A stretch of DNA of 64,000 nucleotides from contig JAMPIT010000300.1 in the NCBI GenBank assembly GCA_026261815.1, positions 1,643,501 to 1,707,500 on the forward strand. Direction: 5' to 3'. A model generated the notes under the pieces. It searched no databases and was not told the DNA's origin. It saw only the letters and a list, made by a program, of their open reading frames with translations. Position numbers and translations under genes: made by a program. Positions within the stretch are counted from its first letter, which is position 1, and each line of letters starts with the position of its first letter. The stretch comes from Monarcha castaneiventris obscurior. Its lineage: Eukaryota > Chordata > Aves > Passeriformes > Monarchidae. Shown one piece after another: positions 32,215 through 43,208 of this stretch.

Positions 32215-33082
32215 GCTCTGCACTGTGCGAGAGGCACCCGCAGTGCTTCCCAAGGGCCCAGCTCCCAGCCTCTGGAATGTGTGTCATTCCCACACATCCA
32301 TGTGTGTCATTCCCACACACCCCCAGGCTGCTGATCCAGGAATTCTGCTGCAGTTCCGTGCTCACACCGAGCAGCTCCTTTTTGCTCCCTGGCCAAGATG
32401 GTTTTGTCTCCTCAGCTCCTGCAGCCGCTGCTGTGCCGGGCCCAGGCTGCTCCCTCCGTGCTCAGCCCGAGAGGCTCCAGCAGTGCCCCGAGGCCTGCAA
32501 AAGGCAGCTTATCAATAAATGATAACAATTCCTGAGCCAGAAAAACAGGAGCAAGTTCCCGAGTCCCAGCAGCTCCCGGCGCAGCAGGGAGAGCTCCCGG
32601 AGTACGGGCAGGGAGGGTGAGGCCGTGCTGGGGTCAGGGGTCTCCATGGGCAGGGAAGCAGAGGGGCAGAAAATTCCCAAATTCCTGCCGGGCACAGCCT
32701 CCCTGTGTGCAAACACAGGATGGACGTGAGCCCTGCATCCCGCTGGGAGGGCAGCAGGACACCGGGATCTGATCCGTGCTGAGCTGCCAGCAGCACCAGG
32801 GACACTCGTGGCCTTTCCTCCAGCACCTCCAGGCCTCTCTGCAGATCCCGAGTCCTATTTTTAGATTTTCCCATCTCGACGAGGCTCTGGGAAACAGCTT
32901 CAGATGCTGCCAGGGACAGGCCTGCACTCCCTGCCTGCTGTAATTCCGTGGATGCCGCGTTCCCGGAGCCCGGCAGCGTCTCACAACCTTTGCCGTGTGG
33001 GACAGTTTCTCTCAGCTGTGGTGACCTGGTGATCCCTCCCCGTGTCTGGGTGTGATGTGCCAGCACAACCCCGGGCTGCTGC
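32215..33082. other. Unique non-coding sequence
   Basis: No gene seen. A two-copy 18-20-bp repeat GTGTGTCATTCCCACACA occurs at about 32279 and 32303. The remainder is GC-rich and unrecognised. Confidence 0.5.
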
Positions 33083-33567
33083 TGGATGCATCCAGCACAG
33101 GAAGGACCTGGAGCTGCTGGAGCAAATCCTGAGGAGGCCATGGAGCTGCTCCCAGGGCTGGAGCCCCTATGGAGCCGGGCTGGGAGAGATGGGAGTGTTC
33201 ACAGGGAGAAGGATCCAGGGAGAGCTCAGAGCCCCTTCCAGGGCCTAAAGGGGCTCCAGGAGAGCTGGAGAGGGACTGGGGACAAGGGATGGAGGGACAG
33301 GACACAAGGAATGGCTTTAAGCTGAAGGAGGGGAGATTTAGATGGGATATTGGGAAGGGATTGTTCCCTGTGAGGGTGGGGAGGCTCTGGAACAAATTTC
33401 CCAGAGAAGCTGTGGCTGCCCCTGGATCCCTGGAAGTGTCCAAGGCCAGGCTGGACAGGGCTTGGAGCAGCCTGGGGCAGTGGAAGGTGTTCCTGCCCAT
33501 GGTGGGGGTTTGGAATTAAATAATCCTTAAAGGTCCCTTCCAGCCCAAACCATTCCATGATCCTATG
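33083..33567 (+). mobile_element. CR1 LINE fragment with readable ORF2 C-terminus, plus strand
   Basis: This copy keeps an open frame at 33169-33519 in the true CR1 frame. The translation includes FPVRVGRLWNKFPREAV, then SLEVSKARLD, which correspond to the C-terminal end of the CR1 ORF2 polyprotein (known family pattern: a WNRLPREVV-like block followed by an LE-FK-RLD-like block). It ends with CCAAACCATTCCATGATCCTATGG. It is diverged from the 1410-type copies (GATTTAGATGGGATATTGGG, GAACAAATTTCCCAGAGAAG) and closer to a generic CR1 consensus. It is inactive because the 5' parts are absent. Confidence 0.94.
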
Positions 33568-34793
33568 GTGATATTCCAACGACTTATTAGGAAATGGATG
33601 ATGCCCCAGGAGCACAGAGATCCTGCAGGGCTATGACAGCCTCAGCAGGAGGAACAGGACTGGAATGGCATCCATTAGGGACACAAAGCAACAGGCACAT
33701 TCCACTGGAACTCCCTGAGGGATAAATCTGTCAGCACAGTTACAGGCTGGGCCCTCTCGGGCTGTCAGAGTCACGCACGGAGGGAAAGGTGCAAATCCCC
33801 TCGCAGCTCGTGCAGCCTGTGCTATCAACATCCACATCCAGGAACATCAACGTGAAGTATCCCAGAGGGGAAGAATTACAGCACGAGGTGGGGTTTTACA
33901 GCCTCCCATCAGTGTTTGGTACAGCTGGGGAGGTAATTCTTTGGTTTTTGGTGGTTTTTAATATCATGATGATGTGAAAACTGAGAATTTCATGTGAGAG
34001 GCCCAAATCATCCCCAATGTGTGCAGTGAATTCATCCACGAGGCAAAGCATCGGCTGAGCCTGGTGTAATTTTAATTTTGGGCATCACATTTACCCAATT
34101 TTTATACCTGGACAGGCTTTCCAGCCATGAGAGAGAATTCCCTCCTTTTCCCATGCCAGGGCACAACTCCTTGGCTGCATCTTGGGTGTAAAAAGAGAAA
34201 AACCAAAGAAATTGTAAAATCGAAGTGTATTTAAAAAACCCCAGACAAACAATGGGATTTCTCTGGGAGAGTGAGAAAAAAATGGCCCTGTTGGGGAAGA
34301 GATCCACAAGATTGAGATGAGTCATGGAAGGTTTGGACGTGGCTTCGTCCTGCTCCGGGATGGAGCTGTGTCCTCCTCGCTGGAGATCGCAGCAGTTCCT
34401 CATTTTCGGGAGACAAAGGCGCCAGCCAACCTTCCCTGTGCCGGGCTGTGCAGGGGAGCACCGTGCATAACCCGGCTCCTGAGCCCTTTTCCCCGCACAC
34501 CTCCGGCTGTAATGGCCAAAAAGCAATCCGGTGGCGATTCCCAGCGCTCCCTCCCTGGCTGCGCCCCTGTGCCTGGAGCCCTCCCTCCCCCTGGGGAGCT
34601 GCGGCAAGGACGAGCCCACCTAGAGCTGCTGGGAGAGGATAACAAAAGGTCTTTTCCCCCCCTGGATTGTGCAAGGTCTGCTCAGGAGAACAGCTCCGGT
34701 GTCACTTTGGGTGTGACAGGGCCAGCCCGTGCTTCAGTCAACAACCAGGGCTCAGCACAGTTCAAGCCCCCGTGTTCCTGCCGGCTTTGAGAG

Positions 34794-34925
34794 CGGCTTA
34801 AACTGTTTAAGCAGCTGCACTGCAGTTTAAGATTAAGCCGGTCTTTTGAGCAGCCTAAGCAGTTTAAAATACTCCAAAGGCTTAACATTAGAGCCAGTTT
34901 AAGTTGCTGGAGGGGCTTAAAGCGG
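34794..34925. repeat. TTAA-rich motif cluster 1
   Basis: Eight TTAA cores occur in about 130 bp, mostly in the contexts GCTTAAA, GTTTAAG or GATTAAGC on alternating strands (cores near 34798, 34807, 34827, 34832, 34863, 34881, 34909 and 34917). The spacing is irregular, so it is not a simple tandem array. The flanks are GC-rich, which makes the enrichment conspicuous. Confidence 0.6.
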
Positions 34926-35359
34926 GGATGTGCAGCCGGGATCTTCACAGGGTCTGCCACAAACGGGGCTCTGGAGGCTCTGATAAGCCCCGTGGATCAG
35001 GGCATGGATGTCTGCGTGGGGCACAGTCCTCTCCCAGCCTCTCCTGCCCTTGTCCAGCTCGGATTTCAGGGTCTGAGCCAGCTGGAGAACGCTCTGCCTT
35101 TATCCTGCAGCATCCCAGGCGCTGCTCCTTCAACCTCACAGCCAAGAAAAGGGCAGAAAGAGCTCCAGAAACCTTTTGCCTTAAAGCTGGGGAAGGAAGG
35201 AGAGACCTCCTGCACTGAGCCCAGCCAGGGTGGAGCAGGAGACTCTGGAGCAGTCTGGAAGAAAGTCCCACTCTCTGAGAGCCTGGTTGTGGGAGCCCTT
35301 CAAAGCAGGAGCCCTTGGGATGCTGTGGGGCTGCCCTTCGAGGAGCAGCGAGGCTGAGG

Positions 35360-35475
35360 GCGGCTTAAGCTGCTTTAACTCAGCCTCAGGACTCGCTGCA
35401 GCCTTAAGGCCTTTAAGCCCTTGGGTGACACCGAGGGTTTAAGGTCTTACACAGCTTTAAACGGGGCTTAAACGC
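35360..35475. repeat. TTAA-rich motif cluster 2
   Basis: Seven TTAA cores in about 110 bp, in contexts GGCTTAAGCTGC, CTTTAACTC, CCTTAAGGCCTTTAAGCCC, GGTTTAAGG, GCTTTAAACGGGGC and CTTAAACGC. It resembles cluster 1, which lies 450 bp to the left. Confidence 0.6.
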
Positions 35476-36381
35476 TCGCTCACCTTCACATGGGACACCT
35501 CCCTCGGGACACTTCCCTCCTGGACAGCACCTCCCTTGTGCAAGGAGGGCCTGGATCCAGCGGTGCCATCTGGGAGGGGCCCCACAGCACAGCCTTGGGG
35601 TCTCTTCCCCATTCCTACAGCTCCAGGGAGTGGCAGCGGGGGAAAAGTGGCACTGCCAGCTCCCCATGAGCTTTTGGTGAAAGGCAAAGCTCTGGGCATG
35701 ATGAGATGAGGGCGGTGGTGTCACCTGGGGGACCTTCCCCTTCCTGCTGCTGGTGATTGAGAGAATCACAGGGGATTTTGGGGATCAAACACATTCCCAG
35801 AGAGTTCTCTGCCCCGTTCCTGCAGGATTAGTGCTGGGATAACCCCGTGCTGCTGACAAGGACTTGTCTCTAATGCTTTCCTTCCCCAGAGTGCAGCTCC
35901 CAGTTTGGGGTTTGTGATGCTGGCCTTGCTCCTGCCCAGGCTCAGGTGGGAGGGAAACAACCCTCAGGGAGATTTTAGCGTCCCTAATTCCTTGTGGGAT
36001 GGCTGCATCCCACCTCCGGGGCAGGGAGGCAGAGCTCAGGAGCCCCCCATGCCCTGGCTGTGCTTGTCCCCTGCCTGTGCCCTGATCCCAGAGCCCCCCA
36101 GGGGACACGCAGAGCTTCCAGAGCCTGCTCCCTCCCTGCACTGGAGATGTGGAATGCCAGCCTGGAGAAATCGCTCTCCAGACTCCTCTGTTGTGAGAGG
36201 AGCACCTTCAGTCCTGGGGACAGCCCTGGTGCTGGGATCTCTGCAGGTGACCAGGGGTCTGCTGGAATTTTTAATTCCACGGATGTGCAGCCCCTGCCAG
36301 GCCTTCCCAAGGGAGGCTGCACCAGGGTGCAGCATCCTGGAAATACGGATTCATGCCACTGAGAACACTGTGCACACAAAA

Positions 36382-36624
36382 ATCATGGAATCACTGAGGT
36401 TGGAAAAGCCCTCCCAGCCCATCGAGTCCAAGCTGTGCCTGATCCCCACCTTGTCCTCAGCCCAGAGCACCGAGTGCCACCTCCAGCCCTTCCTTGGACA
36501 CCTCCAGGGATGGGGACTCCAAACCTCCCTGGGCAGCCCCTGCTAAGGCCTGAGCACCCTTTCCATGGGGAAATTCCTGCTGATGTCCACCCTGAGCCTC
36601 CCCTGGCCCAACCTGAGGCTGTTT
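36382..36624 (-). mobile_element. CR1 LINE fragment, minus strand (second subfamily)
   Basis: The tail reads ATCATGGAATCACTGAGGTTG on plus. CATCGAGTCCAAGCTGTGCC and CACCTCCAGGGATGGGGACT follow. It is truncated after CTGGCCCAACCTGAGGCTG. It is very similar to the 24241 copy. Confidence 0.93.
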
Positions 36625-39600
36625 GCTGTCACTTGGACATCTCTGAGTGGCACGAGGGCCAGCAGGAGCGATAAAAATCCCTTTTGTCTGGGTATCTGGG
36701 AGGCTGAGGACAGGAGGATTCCTCCCTGGTTGGGTTCCTCCTCTCTTAAAAACGCAGGTGAGAACTTCAGGCTAAGGTACAAATCCAGCCCGTGATGAGG
36801 GTGTGTCCCCAGCTCAGTGCCATCCATCAGAGCCCCATCCCACAACTCCCACCCTGGGAAGGAGCATCCCATCAGCAGAGGGGATCCAAGCAGGGAAAGG
36901 GGCAGGGAATATTTGGGTTTGCAGGTGGGGAGGGCTCCCTGCGTCGTCCCACTGGGCCTGAGGGGCTGCAAACCCCACAGACAACCTGGGACGTGGGGTT
37001 TGGGTCACAGGGCCTGGCCAGCCCTCGGAGTGGAAACCCCAGGGACAAAAGGACCTGTCTGGATTGCTGGATGTTCCTTGCCTTCATTTTGTAAGCTTTG
37101 AAGGGTTGCACTGTTTTTCTCAGCACAGGAGCCCCTCCAATCCCTGTTTTTTCCAGAAGCACTGGAAGAGTTTGTGGATTCTGCAATGCTGTGTCCTTCC
37201 CACCCAAAGAGCAGCAAACCAGAGCAGCTGTGAACCAAAATTGCTTCAAAAGCATTCCCAGGGCCCCCCTTTTTTAAGATGGGAACACAAAAACCGGGCC
37301 TTGCAAATCTGCACCTGGCAGGGCCTCGTGTGCTGCTGCAGCAGGTGAGGGCCCCTCTGACAAATGCCACGTCGGATTTTTCCAGCCCATCTCTTCCTCC
37401 TGCCTATGGAATTTGAGCATGGAGCTCTCAGCCCAGCTGTGCTATCACAGAGTCCTGGGAGAGGCAGCTGAGTCAGGTCCAGATTGATTAGAGCTGGTTC
37501 TAAATTAATTTGGTGGGGAGGGGCATGGAGGACCTCAGAGTGGCTGCTATATTTTGATTTTTCACACTGGGATTGTGCTCTTGATGTCACTGTTCCAACT
37601 GCTGCACTTGAAAGTGCCCATAATATCAAAAAATGTCTTTGTTATCTAAATAAAAGGTTGCATTTCAGGTAAAAGAAGGGTTTAATAACCATAATTTCCC
37701 CTCACTCTGCTAATTTGGCCGGCTGAAAGGAGCAGCTTTTGTGCCGGGAGGCTGCACAGGAACACTGGGAGCCCCTGGCTCGCTCCCTATTTTTGCAAAC
37801 CAAAATTCTCGTTCAGGTGCCTCGGTGTGGATGGAATTTGGGCTCCTGGGATTTTAATTCCTGTACTTTTAGTAGATGTAGCTGCACCTAATGGGTTTTT
37901 AGGGCAGGGGAGTGCTGTCCATGCTCCACATGATTTGTGGGGTTTCATCAGCAGGATCAGGACCATTTTCACCTCTGGAATCTCCCTTGGAGGGGCAGTG
38001 AGGTGTCCCTGACACCTCCTCAACAAGGAGACTTTATTTGTGTTTAAATCCTTCATCTGTTCTGTTCTGTTCACCCCAATTTAAACCCAGACCTCGAGAA
38101 ATACTGGGAAAAACAAGAGATTTGTCAGGGATTTTGCACCCATCCGCTGTGGGCAGAGAAAGCTCGTTAGCTGCTCCCTAATGAGCCAGCCAGCAAGGCC
38201 AGGAAACCTGAGACTAAAAAGAAGCCAAGATGGAGCAGAATGAAACATTCCTGTTTTCAAAGAGGGAAAATTGGGAAGGGCTCAACAGAACAGACCCAGA
38301 AGGGCTCCGTGTGATCAGCCCCACAAAACTTCCTCCTGTTCCCCAGCTGCTCCCCAAGAGCTGCCACGGGCCCAGCTCCCCTCTTGCCAGGCAGGAGATG
38401 TGGAGCTGGAGGTGTGGGAGAGGGATAAGGGGGAAATTGGATGGGGTGGCTTCCTGGGATACTCCCAGCCTGGTTTGTGTCGCTTTTAGGATGTAACTGT
38501 CAGAAATGATGCTCCAAGAGTGGCTGTCCCTGTGCTCCTGCTGGGGAGCAGAGAGACGTGGGCTGGGTTGAACGGGGTGAAGATTTCCAGGTGCCTGAGT
38601 TTTCCCACAGAGTTTTCACCCTGGAGCATGAGGGACGCACAGGAGGTTCCAGCCCCAGCACATTTGGGGTTTTCCCAGAGAAGCCACAGTCTCTGCTGGA
38701 CCTTCCGCCTCAGCTGTGCTGCCCCCGCTGCTCTGCTCTGCACCCTTTTGACCCCTCCAGCCCCTGTTTCCCATCCCTCTTTCCCATCGCTGATCCCCAG
38801 CCAGCACCGTGGATCTGGCACCCCAGACCCCCCAAAACCCTGCACAGATGTCCAGCCTTGGGCAGGGCAGGGCAGGAGTGTGGGATCCCCTTCCCGCCCT
38901 GTCGGCGGTGGCAGATCCCACTCCACGCCCAGCCCGTGCCGCCTTTGGTGCCAGGCGGGTTTCCCACCATCCCTGCTGCCCTGGGATGTGGCTGCCGTGG
39001 CAATCCGCGCCCGAGGTCCTGTGGGAACAACGTCCCCAGCTCCTTCCCTGCTCCTGCCGGGCGGTTCCTGCATCCTGAGGGAGAAGCTCCCCTGCAGCCC
39101 CTCACACCTTGGTCACCGTTTCACCTCCAGGCTGCTGCAAACCGGACACAGCCGAGCAGGATGAGCCGAGAGGGGCATTTTTGGCTTCCCAGAAATGTTA
39201 CGGAGACATTATCTGACAACATCACAAAAAAAACCCCCTCACCCAGGCAAGCTGTGCATGAGCAGAGTTTCTGAACCCACTTTCTAATTGCTCTCTGTCA
39301 TCAAGAAGGATCAAAGTGAGCCTGAACCATTTGGAAACGTGTCTGGAGCCGGAGCCCATGAGCTTTGTCTCCTAACAGACATTTAATAGGTGGCTGATTA
39401 ATGTGAAAGTGCTGCTTCCCTCAAATATCAATATTAACTTGAACTTTGCCTTAAGTGAGCTGGAGCCCACATTTGAAAAAGGAATGTGTTAAATAAAAAC
39501 CAGCCATCCCCCACTGGAAGCTTTTCCTTTGACTCCTTTTCGTTCCTGGCTCTCAGGTAACAACCTGAGCCCGTTTTTCTGCCCACGGGTGCACGAAGGG

Positions 39601-40748
39601 AGCTGTAAGTCCTGGGAAGCTGGATTCCCAATTCCTGAGGCAAACAGCAGGATGAGAACATGTAGGAATGGTCGGGCACGAGTGATTAACGGAGCTGCTT
39701 CATCCCCAAACACGCCTGGGTCCAAAAAACACTGCAGATATTCCATAAGGAGAGAAATGACTCCAATAAGGAGTTTGCTGAGCTGCCTGGGGAAAGCTGC
39801 ATTTCCGTGGCCCAAAGTGCTTGGTTTTATTCCCTTTTCCTGCCCCATCCCGGGATCCTCCCTGTGTGCTGCTGATTCCTTGGCTGTGGGGTATTTTCCT
39901 CTGTTGTTAATGAACTGCCAAGCCTGAAAATAAAATGATGCTGGGTGTATCTGCATAGAAGAGAGCTGATTTAATTTGCTTTAGGTTGCTCAGTTTGTTG
40001 GGAGGACTAACTCCGAGACCCTTCCTCTTTCAAGGAAAGAACTGCTGCAGCAGAGGATCCGGGGGAAATATGGGAAAAGGGGAGGAAAAATTAGCTTGGA
40101 CCACTTCAAGGGGGTAAAATGAATCCCTGTGTGGGAATGATTCCCCGAGGGCTGGATCCGGGCCTTGGTGGCTGTGGGGTGGTCAGAGGAGCCTGGGCAG
40201 GTTCCTGCAGGATTTAGGGATGGCAGCTGAACCCCAGAAGATTCAGCTGCCTGGGCAGCTCTTCCCAGGAAAACAGGGATTGCACTTCCAGGATAAATGC
40301 TGCAGGGAATAAACCCCTGGGGAGCCGTGGCTGAGGGGGGAAGGGCAGGATGGATCCTGCAGCCCCTCGGGAGCATTTCAGGAGATTAAATTTGCTGCCA
40401 AAATGGACATCAGCTTAATTTGGGAAGGAATTTGGGAGCTCTGCTTTAAGGAGCTGTGGGGAAAGAAGGGGTTTTATTCCACTCCCATGGGTGCTTCCAC
40501 AGCAAAGCACGGAGAACTCCTGGGGAAGGAGCATCCTGCTCAGATGGGAAGGCATGGTCAGCTCCACTCTATCCCAGCTCATCCAGGGCAGCAGATCCAT
40601 GTCCTCACTCCAAACTCCCTCCAATTCCGTACAAGGAATACTGAGATGGTACCAGACATATTCCCAAACACAGGGAAGCTGGGAAAAGCTTCGCTGCCCT
40701 CAGGGGCCTGGGGAGGGCAGCCACAACAGGGGCTCTGTGTTCCCAAAT
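36625..40748. other. Long unique interval without gene or recognised repeat
   Basis: No exon, RNA or repeat was recognised over 4.1 kb. CpG is moderately frequent at 38880-39160. The AT-rich, TAAT-rich block at 39240-39480 is listed separately. Confidence 0.5.
39240..39480. promoter_or_regulatory. Candidate conserved non-coding element (unverified)
   Basis: A repeat-free block with CTTTCTAATTGCTCTC, AAGGATCAAAGTGAGCC (TCF/LEF-like ATCAAAG), GGTGGCTGATTAATGTG, ATATCAATATTAACTTGAAC and GCCTTAAGTGAGC (NKX2-like CTTAAGTG). High motif density and lower GC than the flanks suggest regulatory DNA. No reading frame is present. Confidence 0.25.
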
Positions 40749-41035
40749 CCCAGAACAGCTGAGCTTGGAAGGCACCTGGAGATGACCTGGTCCAACCCCT
40801 GCACAGACAGAGTCACCCAGAGCAGGTTTCCCACATCCAGGTGGAGTTTGGGACTCTCCAGGGATGGGAACATCATAACCTCTCCTGGCCACCTGTGAGC
40901 TCCAAGTGTTCAATGCCCTTCCCAATAAAATCTTCTCACATGACAGAAAATTCCTGTATTTCTGTGTGTACCTGTTGCTTCTGTCCTGTCACTGGGAACA
41001 CTGGGAAGACAAGGCTCCCACCAGCTCATTTCTCC
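40749..41035 (-). mobile_element. Old CR1 LINE fragment, minus strand (third subfamily)
   Basis: Plus-strand text CTTGGAAGGCACCTGGAGAT, GACCTGGTCCAACCCC, AGAGTCACCCAGAGCAGG and CTGTTGCTTCTGTCCTGTCA follows the generic CR1 3' consensus in complement, but with many changes and none of the young-subfamily blocks. It is the oldest clear CR1 of the window. A young copy begins 45 bp to the right in the same orientation. Confidence 0.85.
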
Positions 41036-41080
41036 AGCCTGTGGATGTCCCTCTGAGGGACAATTTGCCCATCAGGTGTA

Positions 41081-41370
41081 TCATGGCATCATGGAATGGT
41101 TTGGTTTGGAAGGAACCTTAAAGCTCATCCCATCCCACTCCCTGGCCATGGCAGGGACACCTCCCACTGTCCCAGGCTGCTCCAAGCCCCAGTGTCCAGC
41201 CTGGCCTTGGGCACTGCCAGGGATCCAGGGGCAGCCACAGCTGCTCTGGGCACCCTGTGCCAGGGCCTGCCCACCCTCACAGGGAACAATTCCTGCCCAA
41301 GATCCCATCTAAATCTCCCCTCTTCTGGCTGAAATCCATTCCCTTTCCTTGGGGAACAGGACCCTCTGTC
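41081..41370 (-). mobile_element. CR1 LINE fragment, minus strand (young subfamily)
   Basis: The tail TCATGGCATCATGGAATGG is followed by GGTTTGGAAGGAACCTTAAAG and the usual central blocks. The left-over ORF2 part, TCTAAATCTCCCCTCTTCTG (complement of the FRWDL-like codons), is the less derived form also seen in the 33083 copy. The 5' end is vague near 41370. Confidence 0.93.
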
Positions 41371-41978
41371 CCACCCACTGCATCCTGGCCACAGAAGGAC
41401 ACAGTGACCTCCCTGGAAATGTTTTCTCCCTGCACAACCATTCCAGGGCTTCCAGCGGTGGGCTCCTGCTGGAGCTGGGAGTGGTGTGATCCCCCTCCAA
41501 GGAGCCAGGATGTTTATCCAGGTTTGCTGGGTTAAAAACCACAGGGAGCAGCTGCCTGGAGCTGGAAGCTGCAGAGCCCACAGTGTGCAAGTGCCATGAT
41601 TCCCACAGGAATTTCGGGACAAACCCAGACAGTCTTGCTACAAACCAGTCTGGTGACAGCCGTGTGGGATCCCCGGAGCCTGGGAAATCTCATGGGTGCC
41701 ATGCAAAGGCAGAAGATGCAAATCCATGGCCAGAGGAGCAGGAGGTGGGAGCCAAATGAGGGATTCCTGTGCCTGGAGAAGGAATTCAGCAGGTGTGGAT
41801 CCTCTCCTCCAGCAGGAATGAGCAGAGATGGCCTGGATTGAGCCCTTGTGTCTTTCCTGGGGTCCAAGGTGGGAAGAGCCTGGAACAGGATGTGGCTTCC
41901 TCATGGGAACAGTCCCGGCTGAAGCATCACAAGAGCATTCAGGAATCTGAAGTGGCTCTTCTGCACCCAGGACACATC
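41371..41978. other. Unique non-coding sequence
   Basis: No gene or repeat recognised. It forms the left flank of the LTR insertion. Confidence 0.5.
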
Positions 41979-42350
41979 AAGATGGTGCCTTAGGTTTTAA
42001 CTTGCCTGTTTTTCAAATCCCATACTGCCTGGTGTGTAACTCTGAAATTTTCTGACAGACCGTCCTCGGCCCAAAATGTGTAAACCAAAAGCCTCTAAAG
42101 TGGGGGGCAAGCTGAGGGGAAATTACATCATTAACTTAAGCTTTAATTGGAGAATTAACCCTGACATGCAAATGAACCAAACCTACGAAAGTGTGAAGGA
42201 CTCGTGACCTGCCGTCCATCTTGGGGTCCATCTTGGCAGTGGCCTCTGGCTCCCCAGGGGTACCTTTGAAGGCTTTCAAATAAATCCCGACCTTTATTCC
42301 CTTATCCTGTCTGGTCTCTGTTTTTAGGTGGCTTCTCAAGGCATCAAAGA
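41979..42350 (+). mobile_element. Solo LTR of an endogenous retrovirus (class I-like), with 4-bp target duplication
   Basis: The LTR spans 41983-42346. It begins TGGTGCCTTAGG and ends AAGGCATCA, giving TG...CA termini, and is bracketed by AAGA (41979-41982 and 42347-42350). A 4-bp duplication is typical of class I (gamma-type) integrases. An AATAAA signal at 42279 is followed by the T-rich, GT-rich stretch CCTGTCTGGTCTCTGTTTTT, the expected R-to-U5 poly(A) arrangement. A doublet GTCCATCTTGGGGTCCATCT lies at about 42217. No internal viral gene remains. Four matching bases can occur by chance, so the exact ends are less certain than for the 30.6-kb LTR. Confidence 0.65.
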
Positions 42351-42940
42351 CATTCCAGAGGAATCCCTGAAGCCTGGAATCCCCCTGGAGCTGTGGGGAC
42401 ACAAATGCCAGTGGAGGATGAGGGGGAGGTGCCCCGGGTGCTGTTTGGTGGCACGTGGCTGCTGCGAGTGCAGCGACTGAAGCGTGTCAATAATAAACCA
42501 ACAGAGCATCGCCAGCAGAAAATGCCATTTCAACGGCATTTTGTCGTAACAAAGAATTTCCATGGGAATACGACGATTTCAAGGAAAATTTAATTTGGGG
42601 AAAAGAAAGAAAAAAAAAAGGGAGAGAAGACATTTTGTGCTCTGTGGAACCTTGAGCACCTCTCTTGCAGTGGACGACCCCATGACGGACTTTATTTCCC
42701 AGCTCGTTCACCATCCGGCAGTTATGGAATTTCATGGAAGCCCAGTTCATCCAAACTTGGCTCGGATTCAGCCTCGACTTTCTTGGCAGATTGGAGGGAA
42801 CCTGCAGCCGAGCCAGGTGTTTCTGGTGGAATTCATTTTAGATGGAAAACGTTGCTGGGAATGGCACTTCCATGGCACTTGGGCTGAGCCGTGCTGTGGC
42901 AGGAGATCGAGGTCTCTGAACCTCCCAAGCCTTTTTCCAG
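42351..42940. other. Unique non-coding sequence
   Basis: No gene. An A-rich run (AAAAGAAAGAAAAAAAAAAG) lies near 42601. The rest shows no recognised repeat. Confidence 0.5.
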
Positions 42941-43121
42941 TCACAGAATCGTGGAGTTAACCAGGTTGGAAAAGACCTTTGAGATCGTCATGTCCACCAT
43001 CACCTTCTCAACCAAACCAGGACACTGAGTGCCACATCCAGGCTTTCCTTAAATACTTCCAGGGACGGAGACTCCACCACCTCCCTGGGCTTTCCAAGCC
43101 CATCCCAACCTTTTTGCTGCC
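42941..43121 (-). mobile_element. CR1 LINE fragment, minus strand (old)
   Basis: GTCACAGAATCGTGGAGTTAA and GGTTGGAAAAGACCTTTGAG, then CACTGAGTGCCACATCCAGG and CTTCCAGGGACGGAGACTCC, follow the generic CR1 3' end in complement. Divergence is higher than in the young copies. It is truncated after CATCCCAACCTTTTTGCTGC. Confidence 0.9.
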
Positions 43122-43163
43122 TCTGATCAAAGCATCGCTTTGGCCAGCTTGAGCTGCCTGATT

Positions 43164-43208
43164 ATTCCTGGTTTTATTCTTGTTTTTATTCCTGTTTTTA
43201 TTCCTGTT
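43164..43208. repeat. Imperfect 12-bp repeat, about 3.5 units
   Basis: The unit is roughly TTTTTATTCCTG: TTTTATTCTTG, TTTTTATTCCTG, TTTTTATTCCTG. It is a simple pyrimidine-rich tandem array. Confidence 0.88.

Larger units (their letters stand above)
33568..36381. other. Unique non-coding sequence with two TTAA-rich clusters
   Basis: No gene could be supported. AT-rich DNA occurs at 33930-34270 and CpG-containing DNA at 34480-34640. The TTAA clusters at 34794-34925 and 35360-35475 are listed separately. Confidence 0.5.
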
